A stretch of DNA of 13,673 nt from Planctomycetaceae bacterium (GCA_005773145.1 SXHS01000282.1:1-13673), one strand, 5' to 3'; positions 1 through 7,859 are shown, numbered from the stretch's first letter. Numbers and translations: made by a program. The notes: a model not told the origin generated them from the sequence alone.

Positions 1-273
1 CATAGCGAAAAGCACTCGTGAACGATGCATCGCATCAGGCCGCAGTATCGAAACGGCTGATACAATCCCTCCCAGCAAACTCCGGGCCCCCCCCGCCTCC
101 GTCGTCGCGACGACGCCCCCCTGCGCACGGAATGACCTACATTTGCACGGACTCACCGCGGGACCCCGCCATGCGTCCGCCACCGTCGCGCGTGGCCCAT
201 GCCGACCGCGGGCAACCGATTGCATTTTCCATGGGGCCGATCGCGCGATGTGGCGCTAAGGCCGGTCCGACCC

Positions 274-280
274 GGGAGGG
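274..280 (+). promoter_or_regulatory. Ribosome binding site deciding the PilZ gene start
   Basis: The sequence GGGAGGG lies 7 nt before the ATG at 288. The reading frame is open back to an ATG at 18, but that start has no such site, and the extra 90 residues are Pro/Arg-rich and look non-coding. This site favours 288. Confidence 0.6.
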
Positions 281-287
281 ATTACGA

Positions 288-695
288 ATGTTTGACGTCA
301 ACACACAAACCAACGATGTGTTTGCCCTGACCGACGCCTTGGCGGCGTTGGGGGACCTCGAGGCCAACAACTCGCAGGCCATTCTCAAGCAACGATCGAG
401 CGAGCGCATGGTGATTCGCACACGAGTGCGACTGCAGCCCGGAAATTCTAGTCAGCGACACACGGATGCCATCGATGGCCTGACCGGAGATATTTCCAAC
501 GGTGGCACGCTCGTGTTGCTCCCCCGACCAGTGCTGGCGGGTGACACATTTTGGGTTACGTTCTCGAACGAGCATGTGTCGATTGGTTCGTTACTGGCTC
601 GCTGCACGCGCTGTCGCATGGTTCGCGAGGACACCTTTGAAATCGGCTTACGATTTTTCCACGACATCGATCTGGCCAGTGCGGCCAATCGATAG
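288..695 (+). CDS. PilZ-domain protein, putative c-di-GMP effector
   Basis: This is a 135-residue protein with a short N-terminal region (1-38) followed by a PilZ-like domain (about 39-126). An RxxxR element is seen at R40-R44 (RMVIR), and a [D/N]xSxxG element at D68-G73 (DISNGG). The domain ends in the strand pattern 'FEIGLRF' that usually closes PilZ barrels. In this family the two motifs bind cyclic di-GMP, so the protein is probably a soluble cytosolic adaptor for that messenger; this function is inferred. There is no signal peptide or membrane segment. It lies 86 bp upstream of the GAF-HlyD gene on the same strand and could be cotranscribed with it. The start at 288 is chosen for its Shine-Dalgarno site and because the domain begins soon after. 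The spacing between the two motifs (about 24 residues) is typical of PilZ. Confidence 0.75.
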   Translation: MFDVNTQTNDVFALTDALAALGDLEANNSQAILKQRSSERMVIRTRVRLQPGNSSQRHTDAIDGLTGDISNGGTLVLLPRPVLAGDTFWVTFSNEHVSIGSLLARCTRCRMVREDTFEIGLRFFHDIDLASAANR

Positions 696-781
696 TCAGC
701 GGCCCAGGAAATGACGTGTGTCGCCTGGACCACAAAACGAGTGCCAAGGACCGTTGACGCTGCAACAACATTGAGAGTGCC

Positions 782-2695
782 ATGGTTCAAAGTTCCCATC
801 CATCCCAAGATTCCACGGCCAACCCGCAGCGCGTAGGCGAGCCGGCGGCGGAGCAGACGCCCATCGTCACGGCGTTGCGCGCGGCGGCCGAGCAGGCCTC
901 CAGCAAGCAGGACTTCTACCGCACGGCCTTGCGAAAGCTGGCCACCCATTTCGACGCCCCGTTTGCCTTGATGAATCTGGACAGTCCGTCGGGGACGATG
1001 GATGACTGTGTCTCACACCATGCGTCGGCCGACGAGCGTTGGAAACCGCTCTGCTCGGGCATGCTGCTGGACGCCCGCTATCGCAATCTGTCCGTGGCCA
1101 AACTCTACGACTCCATCGCCCTGAACAAGAGCTTTGCGGCACTAGCCGCGCCGGTCGGTGAGGATGCCCGTTCGACCATTGGGTCGCTGCTGGTGGTCAC
1201 CCAGACCACCGACAAAAACTCGGCGCAGGCCCAGTTGACGGAGTTTCAGACCTTGGTGGCGTTGGCGGGAACCTTGGCCGCCAGCATTCAACGCAAGTCG
1301 GAAGCGGACACATCCTCTTCCGCGTCCAACGGCTCGGCCGGCTGGTCGGGCTTAACCAAAGTTGCCGAACATCAAAGCGTGTACGAGCTGGCTTTTGCCC
1401 TGGTCAACGGCCTGAAGTCCCGCGTCGGTTGTGACCAGGTCAGTCTTGGGTTGGTCCATCAGCAGCACTTACGGGTGCTATGCATCTCGGGACTCGACGA
1501 CCTCTATCCGCGGACCCCTGGCAGTCGCTTGATCCATCACGCGATGGAGGAGTGCTTGGATGCTGGGGAGATGGTGTGCTACCAGCTCGAATCCGACCAG
1601 CTCGCGAATCCCGTGTCGACGAGGCACCTGTTACACAAACAATGGCACCACGCCACCGGCAATTCCTGTGTGGCCACCGTTCCCTTGGAGCAACAGGGCC
1701 AACGTGTGGCGATACTGAGTCTGCGTCGCGGCGCCAATCGGCCCTTTCGAGCGGACGAACTGCAGCGGATCCAGCAGACGGTCCTGCCACTGGTCCCTGG
1801 GCTGCTTCTCTTGGCCCGTGCCGGCCGTGGATTGCATCAGCACTTGATGGACAGTGCACGAACTTCCATCGCCCGCTGGATCAGTCCGAACCACCGGGTG
1901 CGGCGTGCGGTGGCCGCGACCGTCGGCGTGTTGAGTCTATGGTGTCTGCTGGGGACCACCACGCACCACGTCACGGTTCCTTGCGAAGTCGTACCGCGTC
2001 ACCTACGGCAGATCGCCGCGCCATTTGAGGCCCGCATCATGGCGGCCCACGTGCGGCCGGGGGATCGCGTCGAGGCGGGCCAATTGCTTTTGGAACTCGA
2101 TACACGTGAGTTGGAGCTGAAACGAGCACAATTGAAGTCACAGCAGAGCATCGCCGGGTTGGAGATGACGCGAGCCTTGCAATCGCATCAACATGCACCC
2201 GCGGCCCAGGCTGCCGCGCGTGCAAGGATGGCGTCGAGCGAGCTGGCGGTCGTCGAGGGGCGTATCGCCGCCGCAAGAATTTGCGCGCCGACGACCGGAT
2301 ACCTGCTGCTCGGGGATGTCGTGCCGCGGGTTGACGAGATCGTCCCGATGGGCGAGCCGTTGGTGCAGCTCGCTCCCGCGGACGATATGCAAATCGAGTT
2401 GCACGCACCAGAATTTTCCGCCACCTACTTGCAAGCCGGACAGGTGGTCGAGTTTACCACCAATGCGAGACCGGACCAGCAGCACCGCTGTCATTTGCAC
2501 CGTGTGGAGGTTGCGGCGGAGATCATCCAGGGAAAAAATGTTTTTGTGGCCGAGGCCAATCTGCAAGCCACGCCCGAGTGGCTGCGCACGGGCATGACCG
2601 GCGTGGCTCGCGTGGATGCCGGCCGGCAGCCGATTTGGTGGGTCGGCCTGCATCGCTTGATTGATTCGATTCGCCTGCAGCTGTGGAAACTATGA
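782..2695 (+). CDS. GAF-like sensor fused to HlyD-type periplasmic adaptor
   Basis: The 637-residue protein begins with two GAF-like regions, about 28-172 and 193-345. They are joined by a Ser-rich linker and separated by about 20 residues from a single membrane helix (about 374-391, AVAATVGVLSLWCLLG). The rest is an HlyD/membrane-fusion-protein half: a lipoyl-like hairpin half (408-440, with 'VRPGDRVEAGQLLLELD'), a helical hairpin rich in Ala, Gln and Arg (442-498), the second lipoyl half (500-532, 'ICAPTTGYLLLGDVV') and a beta-barrel region to about 615. Topology should be GAF inside, adaptor outside. HlyD adaptors normally pair with an exporter, but the only partner here is the M50-type gene, which starts within this gene's stop codon (ATGA). 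The ribosome binding site is weak (GAGAG at 773-777). A tandem GAF on an adaptor suggests ligand-responsive gating; this is inference. The GAF calls rest on pattern only and are less certain than the HlyD call. Confidence 0.8.
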   Translation: MVQSSHPSQDSTANPQRVGEPAAEQTPIVTALRAAAEQASSKQDFYRTALRKLATHFDAPFALMNLDSPSGTMDDCVSHHASADERWKPLCSGMLLDARYRNLSVAKLYDSIALNKSFAALAAPVGEDARSTIGSLLVVTQTTDKNSAQAQLTEFQTLVALAGTLAASIQRKSEADTSSSASNGSAGWSGLTKVAEHQSVYELAFALVNGLKSRVGCDQVSLGLVHQQHLRVLCISGLDDLYPRTPGSRLIHHAMEECLDAGEMVCYQLESDQLANPVSTRHLLHKQWHHATGNSCVATVPLEQQGQRVAILSLRRGANRPFRADELQRIQQTVLPLVPGLLLLARAGRGLHQHLMDSARTSIARWISPNHRVRRAVAATVGVLSLWCLLGTTTHHVTVPCEVVPRHLRQIAAPFEARIMAAHVRPGDRVEAGQLLLELDTRELELKRAQLKSQQSIAGLEMTRALQSHQHAPAAQAAARARMASSELAVVEGRIAAARICAPTTGYLLLGDVVPRVDEIVPMGEPLVQLAPADDMQIELHAPEFSATYLQAGQVVEFTTNARPDQQHRCHLHRVEVAAEIIQGKNVFVAEANLQATPEWLRTGMTGVARVDAGRQPIWWVGLHRLIDSIRLQLWKL

Positions 2696-4848
2696 GCACT
2701 GCACCAACGTCTCCCGCCGCTCCCGAAAGCCAGAGCCTGAGCCAGCGTCTGCGCCAGGTCCATATCGGAACGCGTCATGAACTCGAAATCAGCCGGCATG
2801 TGATGCGCGGACGGGCGGCATACGTCGTTCATGACCCGGTAACCTTCCGCGCGCACCAGTTGAGCGCTCGTGACTACCAAATCTTCGTTTCTCTGGATGA
2901 CAATCGGCCACTAGCTGACACTTTTGCTCAACTGGTGGAACGAGGCGTTCTGCACATCGAGCACGAAGACGAATTTTACCAATACATCCTGCAACTCAAT
3001 CAGATCGGCTTGCTGAATCTCCCCGTGACCGATGGCAAGGCCCTATACGCGCGATTCGAGAGAAAGCGCAAATCACAGTTACAGAGTGCGGTCCGCGGGT
3101 TTCTGTTTCTGCGAGTACCGCTGTGGAATCCTGACGGATTCTTGAATCGTACTCGATCGTGGTTCGCACCGCTGTTTTCGACACGCGCCTTTGCGCTGTG
3201 GTCACTGGGCGTACTGATATCACTGGTCATCATCAGCCTGCAATGGCGGTCGTTCTGCGATCCACTCGGGACGATGCTGGCGTTCCAAAACCTCCCCTTG
3301 CTCTGGACCCTATTGGTAGGCCTGAAGATCATCCACGAATTTGGCCATGCCTACGCCTGCAAGCATTTTGGCGGCAAGGTTCCCGAGATGGGGGCGTACT
3401 TCATCATGTTCACGCCATGTGCCTATCTGGATGCTACGGCCGCTTGGGGTTTTCCCAGCCGACGTCAACGCATCGTGGTGTCACTGGCCGGCATGTACTT
3501 CGAATCGATCATCGCCATGGTGGCCTTATTGGTCTGGGCCATGACAGGGCCTACGTTCTTGCACTCCATGGCCCAGTATGTGGTCGTCCTCTCCACGGTG
3601 GTGACCATCGGGTTCAATGTGAATCCTTTGATGAAATACGACGGCTACTTTGTGCTCTGCGATCTGGTCAACGTCCCCAATCTGCGTGCGGTGGCCGGTC
3701 AGCAATTGCAGGTCTTCACCAAAGAATGGCTCTTCGGACTGAAGACTCGGCACGTGGCCCGAACGACTGCTTCTCGCATTGGCCTGGCGACTTTCGGCCT
3801 GATCAGTGCCGGCTACAAGTGGCTGGTCTTGGTCGGCATTGGCATGTTGATCGCCTACAAGATTCCGGTGGTTGGACTGGTAGCCGCCTCGGTCTTCATC
3901 GGCACGAGCCTCTGGAAATCACTGCGGCAGCTGCACCACTACGTTTGGAGATCCGAAGAACTTGCCTCGGTCCGACGCCGCGCCGTGTGGGTCACCTCAG
4001 GATTGCTGGCCGCAGCAACTGCCGGTCTGCTGCTTCTCCCCGCACCCGGATCGCTGCAAACGATGGGGGTAGTGGGGCGGGAGGCGGATCGCGTCGTGCG
4101 TGCCCAAGCGGCTGGCTTTCTACAACGAACCCAAATCGAAGTGGGCCAGCCCGTGGCGGCCGGGGATGTCCTGTGCCAGCTCACCAATCTCGACATGGAA
4201 GAAGCCGTTCGGAAGAAACAGACTGACATCGAGGACTGGACCGTCCAACTGCATTGGCAACTGACCCACGACCCCGTCGCTGCGTCTGAAATCCAGCAAC
4301 AACTGGCCCAGGCCGACCGAGACTTGCGGCACCTGCGCGACCGTCAGTCAGAATTGTTGGTCGTCGCCCCGATCACCGGCAACTTGGCCAGCCTTTCCGA
4401 TTCCCACGATGACGGACGTTTCGTGAACAAGGGAGAGCCGCTGGGGCTGGTGAGCGCCGGGCCGTGGATCGTCAAGGCGTTGGCCAGCGAAGAAACCATG
4501 TCGGATTGGCATCCGCGGATCGGCGACCATGTCGAAGTGCGATTGGCTGGCCAGGCGGGGCACACCATGTCGGGACGGGTGGTCCAAGTCGCCCAAGCCG
4601 GTTCCCATACCATACAAGAGACCGCTCTGACGCATTTGGCGGGCGGGGATATCGTGGTTCACAACACCGAAGGCGAATCGCAACACCCGTACTTCCAAAT
4701 CAAGATTGTCATCGACGAGGTCGACGCCCAACACGTGCGCCATGGCATGTTGGCCTATGCTACGTTCCGTGGCCAACGACAAACGCTCGCGCAACACCTG
4801 GTCCGACGCACGCTTCAGTTCGTCAATGGACTGCGCGTCGCCGGCTGA
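2692..4848 (+). CDS. M50-family membrane metalloprotease-like protein with PqqD-like and HlyD-like domains
   Basis: This is a 718-residue polytopic membrane protein. Residues about 25-108 resemble the small PqqD-type winged helix ('YVVHDPVTFRAHQLSARDY', followed by an acidic helical part). Several membrane helices follow (about 165-185, 197-213, 265-285, 295-310, 362-396, 433-450). The zinc motif HEFGH is at 215-219, and the second conserved element, NPLMKYDG, is at 311-318 with the likely third zinc ligand D317. From about 455 on is a lipoyl/HlyD half ('VRAQAAGFLQRTQIEVGQPV'), with a helical hairpin near 500-555 and a barrel to about 700. The layout matches the YydH-like 'putative peptide zinc metalloprotease' group, which is larger than simple site-2 proteases. 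The ATG overlaps the upstream stop (ATGA) and has no Shine-Dalgarno site, so coupled translation is likely; an in-frame GTG at 2683 is an alternative. Substrate and direction of action are unknown. Confidence 0.85.
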   Translation: MSTAPTSPAAPESQSLSQRLRQVHIGTRHELEISRHVMRGRAAYVVHDPVTFRAHQLSARDYQIFVSLDDNRPLADTFAQLVERGVLHIEHEDEFYQYILQLNQIGLLNLPVTDGKALYARFERKRKSQLQSAVRGFLFLRVPLWNPDGFLNRTRSWFAPLFSTRAFALWSLGVLISLVIISLQWRSFCDPLGTMLAFQNLPLLWTLLVGLKIIHEFGHAYACKHFGGKVPEMGAYFIMFTPCAYLDATAAWGFPSRRQRIVVSLAGMYFESIIAMVALLVWAMTGPTFLHSMAQYVVVLSTVVTIGFNVNPLMKYDGYFVLCDLVNVPNLRAVAGQQLQVFTKEWLFGLKTRHVARTTASRIGLATFGLISAGYKWLVLVGIGMLIAYKIPVVGLVAASVFIGTSLWKSLRQLHHYVWRSEELASVRRRAVWVTSGLLAAATAGLLLLPAPGSLQTMGVVGREADRVVRAQAAGFLQRTQIEVGQPVAAGDVLCQLTNLDMEEAVRKKQTDIEDWTVQLHWQLTHDPVAASEIQQQLAQADRDLRHLRDRQSELLVVAPITGNLASLSDSHDDGRFVNKGEPLGLVSAGPWIVKALASEETMSDWHPRIGDHVEVRLAGQAGHTMSGRVVQVAQAGSHTIQETALTHLAGGDIVVHNTEGESQHPYFQIKIVIDEVDAQHVRHGMLAYATFRGQRQTLAQHLVRRTLQFVNGLRVAG

Positions 4849-5648
4849 TCAAGTAAGACCGCCTGCAAATCGCCCAATGCAAAAGGTTTCGCCAGGATGG
4901 CTGATACGCCGGCCTGACGCAGCGCGGCTACCTCATCCCATCGCGGGAACGCCACGACCGCGATCCGCAACGCGGAGGCGTAACGAGCCCCCAACCGCTG
5001 CCACTCGGCGAAGATAGTTTGCGGGGCGTACTCCCAACGGGCCAAGTCCCACACGATGGCCCCAGCCGGTAATAACGCGGGCTGTTCGCTTCGCCATTGG
5101 CAGGGCGTGTACCCCAGATGCAAGCAAGCCTCTTCCAGCATGCGAGCCGTTCCCGCATCCCCAGCTCGGATCAACACCAGTGGATCGTCGCCGATCGGCC
5201 GCTCCGCGCAGGTATCGCTGGTCCCATCCGGCAGCAGCGCACCGGGCAGGCATTCCGTTGATCCAGCATCGCCGAGGTCCGCAGCACCCAGCGGCGACAA
5301 CGGGCTGGCCCATTGATGCCAATAGATTCTCTGTAAACCAGGAAGGGGCCGTCCGGAGCGGATTTCCCCCTCGCACCAACTGCCCAGCAACTGCACACTG
5401 GCCGATGATGGCAACCGATCCGCAAGTCGCGCGGTATCCTCACGCGTTAACATACCCGGCCGCTCCGTAGCCAAGACGATGAGCCGAGGAACCAGGTCCG
5501 GATCGTCCTCCAGGTGCTCGAGCGCGTGGGAGATACTTGGGCAGATCACCATCTTGCTGCGGGCCTGCAGTTCACGAACTGCAGCACGAAACTCAGGCCA
5601 TTGCACGTTGCCGATCCAAAGGGAGCTTGGCTGTAAGGTGGAGATCAT
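4815..5648 (-). CDS. Protein with two degenerate response-regulator receiver-like domains
   Basis: This 277-residue soluble protein has no output domain. The C-terminal half (about 155-267) follows the receiver fold: 'DPLVLIRAGDAG', a possible phospho-acceptor D201 in 'AIVWDLARW', 'LRIAVVAF', then 'AILAKPF' with the conserved Lys (K254). The acidic pair after the first strand is missing, and Ala replaces the usual Thr/Ser, so phosphorylation is doubtful. The N-terminal half (about 8-115) has a similar alternation of strands and helices ('RLIVLATERPGML') and is probably a second pseudo-receiver. It is convergent with the M50-type gene, and their 3' ends overlap by 34 nt. A TAGAAT -10-like box sits 49 bp upstream of the ATG, but I see no matching -35. 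The Shine-Dalgarno site is weak. A regulatory role for the neighbouring membrane module is inference from position alone. Confidence 0.6.
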   Translation of the reverse strand: MISTLQPSSLWIGNVQWPEFRAAVRELQARSKMVICPSISHALEHLEDDPDLVPRLIVLATERPGMLTREDTARLADRLPSSASVQLLGSWCEGEIRSGRPLPGLQRIYWHQWASPLSPLGAADLGDAGSTECLPGALLPDGTSDTCAERPIGDDPLVLIRAGDAGTARMLEEACLHLGYTPCQWRSEQPALLPAGAIVWDLARWEYAPQTIFAEWQRLGARYASALRIAVVAFPRWDEVAALRQAGVSAILAKPFALGDLQAVLLDQPATRSPLTN

Positions 5649-6026
5649 CTCGCGCTCACCGTGTTCATTGCCCGCAGTACCAAGTGTATCGGTCGCATTC
5701 TAGCAGACGGTCCTAGTTGTTTTGCTCAGCTAGCACGAATTCGTCGAGTTGATAGCAACTCCGACGGAGAAGCAAGCTAGTCCACACGTCCAGACTGTAT
5801 TTTTGAGTTGTGCTACTGGGTAAGTGGCCGCGAGCATCTTGCCTGCCGATGCTGGCATAATGCGAGAATCATTATAGGCTGGAAGCCGATGCCACCCCTC
5901 ACAGGCTAGTGCCCTGACCCGGATTATTGACCGCTAAGGCGCCAAGAACGCCAAGTGTCAATGCGATCACTGCGAAGTTGCCGTTTTCCTGTGTCCTCGG
6001 TCCACTTTCGGTTGCCTAACGCCCGC

Positions 6027-6052
6027 CTCAAATCTCAAATCTCAAATTTGAG
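6027..6052. repeat. Three tandem CTCAAAT units ending in a palindrome
   Basis: CTCAAAT occurs three times head to tail (6027-6033, 6034-6040, 6041-6047). The last copy runs into TTGAG, making the perfect 12-bp palindrome CTCAAATTTGAG at 6041-6052. It is non-coding, and I believe similar tracts recur between genes in planctomycetes, but that needs a genome count. Confidence 0.6.
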
Positions 6053-6193
6053 CACGCGAATCTTGGGCCCGGTTGAGCGCTGCGTCTGGCGCGGTCAGGT
6101 GGCAATCGCACGGCACAGCGCTGGGCATGCCGCCAGCAATGCCAGCAAACTTTTGCCAGCACGAGCCCCCAAGTACGCCCGCTCAAAATCATC

Positions 6194-6222
6194 TTGACAT
6201 GAAACGGCAAATGGCCAATATT
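6194..6222 (+). promoter_or_regulatory. Candidate sigma70-type promoter for the Mur-like pair
   Basis: A perfect TTGACA (6194-6199) is followed after 17 nt by AATATT (6217-6222), which matches 4 of 6 positions of TATAAT. This would give a leader of about 160 nt before the ATG at 6390, containing the palindrome at 6306-6322. It is the best promoter-like pair I found in this gap. Confidence 0.4.
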
Positions 6223-6305
6223 CGTCGTTCCGGAAATGGCCGGTCGGGCAATTGGCAGGTTACGCTTTCGCCTAAGTGCCGGTGGCCGCTTTCCACGTAC
6301 GCAGT

Positions 6306-6322
6306 AACCCAATGATTGGGTT
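6306..6322. promoter_or_regulatory. Operator-like palindrome upstream of the MurE-like gene
   Basis: AACCCAAT, one central G, then ATTGGGTT: a perfect 8-bp inverted repeat. A 1-nt centre cannot form a hairpin loop, so a dimeric DNA-binding protein site is the more natural reading, if it is functional at all. It lies 68 bp before the start codon. Confidence 0.35.
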
Positions 6323-6372
6323 GGACCAGGCACTGGGACATCAAGCCATTTTCCCATGCACGGTTCTCAGGC

Positions 6373-6379
6373 AAGGAGG
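6373..6379 (+). promoter_or_regulatory. Ribosome binding site deciding the MurE-like start
   Basis: AAGGAGG ends 10 nt before the ATG at 6390. The frame is open upstream to a GTG at 6276 and an ATG at 6312, but neither has a comparable site, and starting at 6390 gives a protein of normal MurE length. Confidence 0.75.
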
Positions 6380-6389
6380 CCTTGGGATC

Positions 6390-7859
6390 ATGTCGTATTA
6401 CGCGTTTGGGCCAGGTGGCGTCTGTCTACGCGAGGTATTTCCGCGGGCGCGCTTCCTGGGGGCCCAGGACATACAGGTATCATCCTGCACGAGCGACTGG
6501 CGAGTCTGTCGGCCGGGCGATTTGTTTGTCGCGTTGGTGGACGGCGACGGCGACGGGCACGACGAAGTGCCCCACGCGATCGAACAGGGCGCGGCGGCCG
6601 TCTTGTCGGAGCGCCCACTCCCCTGGCAGATTCCCACGTGCGTGGTGGACGATACACGTCTTGGGTTGGGGCGAGTCTGTCACGCGCTGGCCGGACATCC
6701 CAGCCAACAACTGAGCGTGATCGGCATTACAGGAACTTACGGCAAAACCACGACCGGAACTCTGGTCGCAGCAGTACTTGAGGCAGCCGGTCGACGCGCC
6801 GGCTTCATGAGCTCGCTCGGGTATACCGATGGCGTTGAGAGCAGTCCGATATCTTCGTCGACCCCCACCGCGCCGGAATTCGCCCATTGGCTCCAACGCA
6901 TGGTTGCACATCACTGCGACCACGCGATTGTCGAGCTGTCGAGCCAAGCCCTGGCAGAGCGCCGAGCAGCCGGTTTATCGGTCGACATCGCCATCCTCAC
7001 CAACATACGCCGAGCCCACTTGGATCTTCACGGATCCACGCTGAATTATCGCTCCGCGAAAGCCCGCCTATTTCAGCAGCTCAAACCATCCGGTGTTGCC
7101 ATCATCAATGCCGATGACCCCGATAGCAAATTCCTTCTGACGGAACTCGAGCGACCGGTCATTACTGTGGGCGTTGCCTCACCGGCGGAAGTCACCGCCA
7201 CTCCGTTGGAGAGCCATCGCAGTGAGCAGACATTCCTGATCACGGCCGGCAATGACTCAATGCCCCTGCGAACCTCGCTGGTCGCAGATTTCCAAATCAT
7301 GGATTTCCTAGCCGCAACCGCTGCGGGACTGGTACTGGGGATTGATCTGCCGACCATCGTACGCGGATTGGAGTCGGTGTCACGCATCCCTGGCCGCTTG
7401 GAACGCGTGGAGTGTGGCCAGGCGTTTGGCGTGTTCGTGGATCAGACGCCGACACCCGAGGCCCTGGCGACGGTGTTGAAATCATTACGGCCATTGACAC
7501 CGGGTCGATTGATTTGCGTATTCGGCACGGCCGGAGAACGGGACCGCGACAGTCGGCCCCAATGGGGACGAGTTGCCGAAAGAAGTGCAGACGTTCCCGT
7601 CATTACCACTCACGACCCAGGCCACGAAGCGCCCCTGCGCATCGCGCATGACATCTTGGATGGATGTCGCAATCCCGGCAAACCTCATCTGATTGCCAAT
7701 CGCACCAAGGCCATTGAATGGGCCCTACAGATCGCACGTCCCGGCGATACGGTCCTGATTGCCGGTAAGGCACCTCAAGGGGGCCAATTGATTGGGGATG
7801 AAACCGTTCCGTTTGATGACGCTGATGTCGCCAGATCCTGTCTGTACCAACCCATATGA
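6390..7859 (+). CDS. MurE-family Mur ligase paralogue with altered substrate pocket
   Basis: At 489 residues this has full MurE length, with all three Mur ligase domains. The N-terminal domain has 'VCRPGDLFVAL' (39-49). The ATPase domain has the P-loop GTYGKTT (115-121), STP (157-159), ELSSQALAERR (182-192), H210 in 'RAHLDLHG' and the Lys expected to be carbamylated, K224 ('SAKARLF'). The C-terminal domain has 'GRLERV' (335-340) and 'GERDRDSRP' (382-390). MurE adds the third amino acid to UDP-MurNAc-L-Ala-D-Glu in the cytoplasm. Residues that bind diaminopimelate in the classical enzyme are changed: the DNPR motif reads DPGH (409-412), GKGHE reads GKAPQ (459-463), and the DYAHTPD motif reads DQTPTPE (351-357). 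R385 of 'ERD' is kept. ATP binding therefore looks possible, but the accepted substrate is probably different, or the protein is inactive. It shares a 4-nt overlap with the next gene. Confidence 0.85.
   Translation: MSYYAFGPGGVCLREVFPRARFLGAQDIQVSSCTSDWRVCRPGDLFVALVDGDGDGHDEVPHAIEQGAAAVLSERPLPWQIPTCVVDDTRLGLGRVCHALAGHPSQQLSVIGITGTYGKTTTGTLVAAVLEAAGRRAGFMSSLGYTDGVESSPISSSTPTAPEFAHWLQRMVAHHCDHAIVELSSQALAERRAAGLSVDIAILTNIRRAHLDLHGSTLNYRSAKARLFQQLKPSGVAIINADDPDSKFLLTELERPVITVGVASPAEVTATPLESHRSEQTFLITAGNDSMPLRTSLVADFQIMDFLAATAAGLVLGIDLPTIVRGLESVSRIPGRLERVECGQAFGVFVDQTPTPEALATVLKSLRPLTPGRLICVFGTAGERDRDSRPQWGRVAERSADVPVITTHDPGHEAPLRIAHDILDGCRNPGKPHLIANRTKAIEWALQIARPGDTVLIAGKAPQGGQLIGDETVPFDDADVARSCLYQPI

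Larger units (their letters stand above)
5649..6389. other. 741-bp intergenic region with short repeats and promoter-like sites
   Basis: I find no convincing gene here; the short open frames lack ribosome binding sites and coding character. The region separates a minus-strand gene from a plus-strand one, so promoters for both are expected. It holds a small hairpin (AGTTG-ATAG-CAACT, near 5749-5762), a paired GCCAAG motif in 5938-5955 of a type I associate with dispersed planctomycete intergenic repeats, the CTCAAAT repeats at 6027-6052, three GCCAGCA units between 6130 and 6170, a TTGACA promoter candidate at 6194 and a palindrome at 6306-6322. It may be partly decayed repeat material. Confidence 0.5.

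Noticed and set aside
18..287. In-frame N-terminal extension of the PilZ gene from an ATG at 18
   Set aside because: Pro/Arg-rich low-complexity translation including a run of eight C bases, no ribosome binding site at 18, and a clear one (GGGAGGG) before 288.
1480..2028. Plus-strand open frame inside the GAF-HlyD gene
   Set aside because: Arg/Pro/Ser-rich shadow of the real frame, with no motif.
3159..4226. Long plus-strand open frame inside the M50-type gene
   Set aside because: Out of frame with a gene that carries clear zinc and HlyD motifs; its translation is Arg/His/Gly-rich with no domain pattern, typical of GC-rich shadow frames.
6276..6389. Upstream GTG (6276) or ATG (6312) start for the MurE-like gene
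   Set aside because: Would add 26-38 residues unlike MurE; the strong AAGGAGG site points to 6390.
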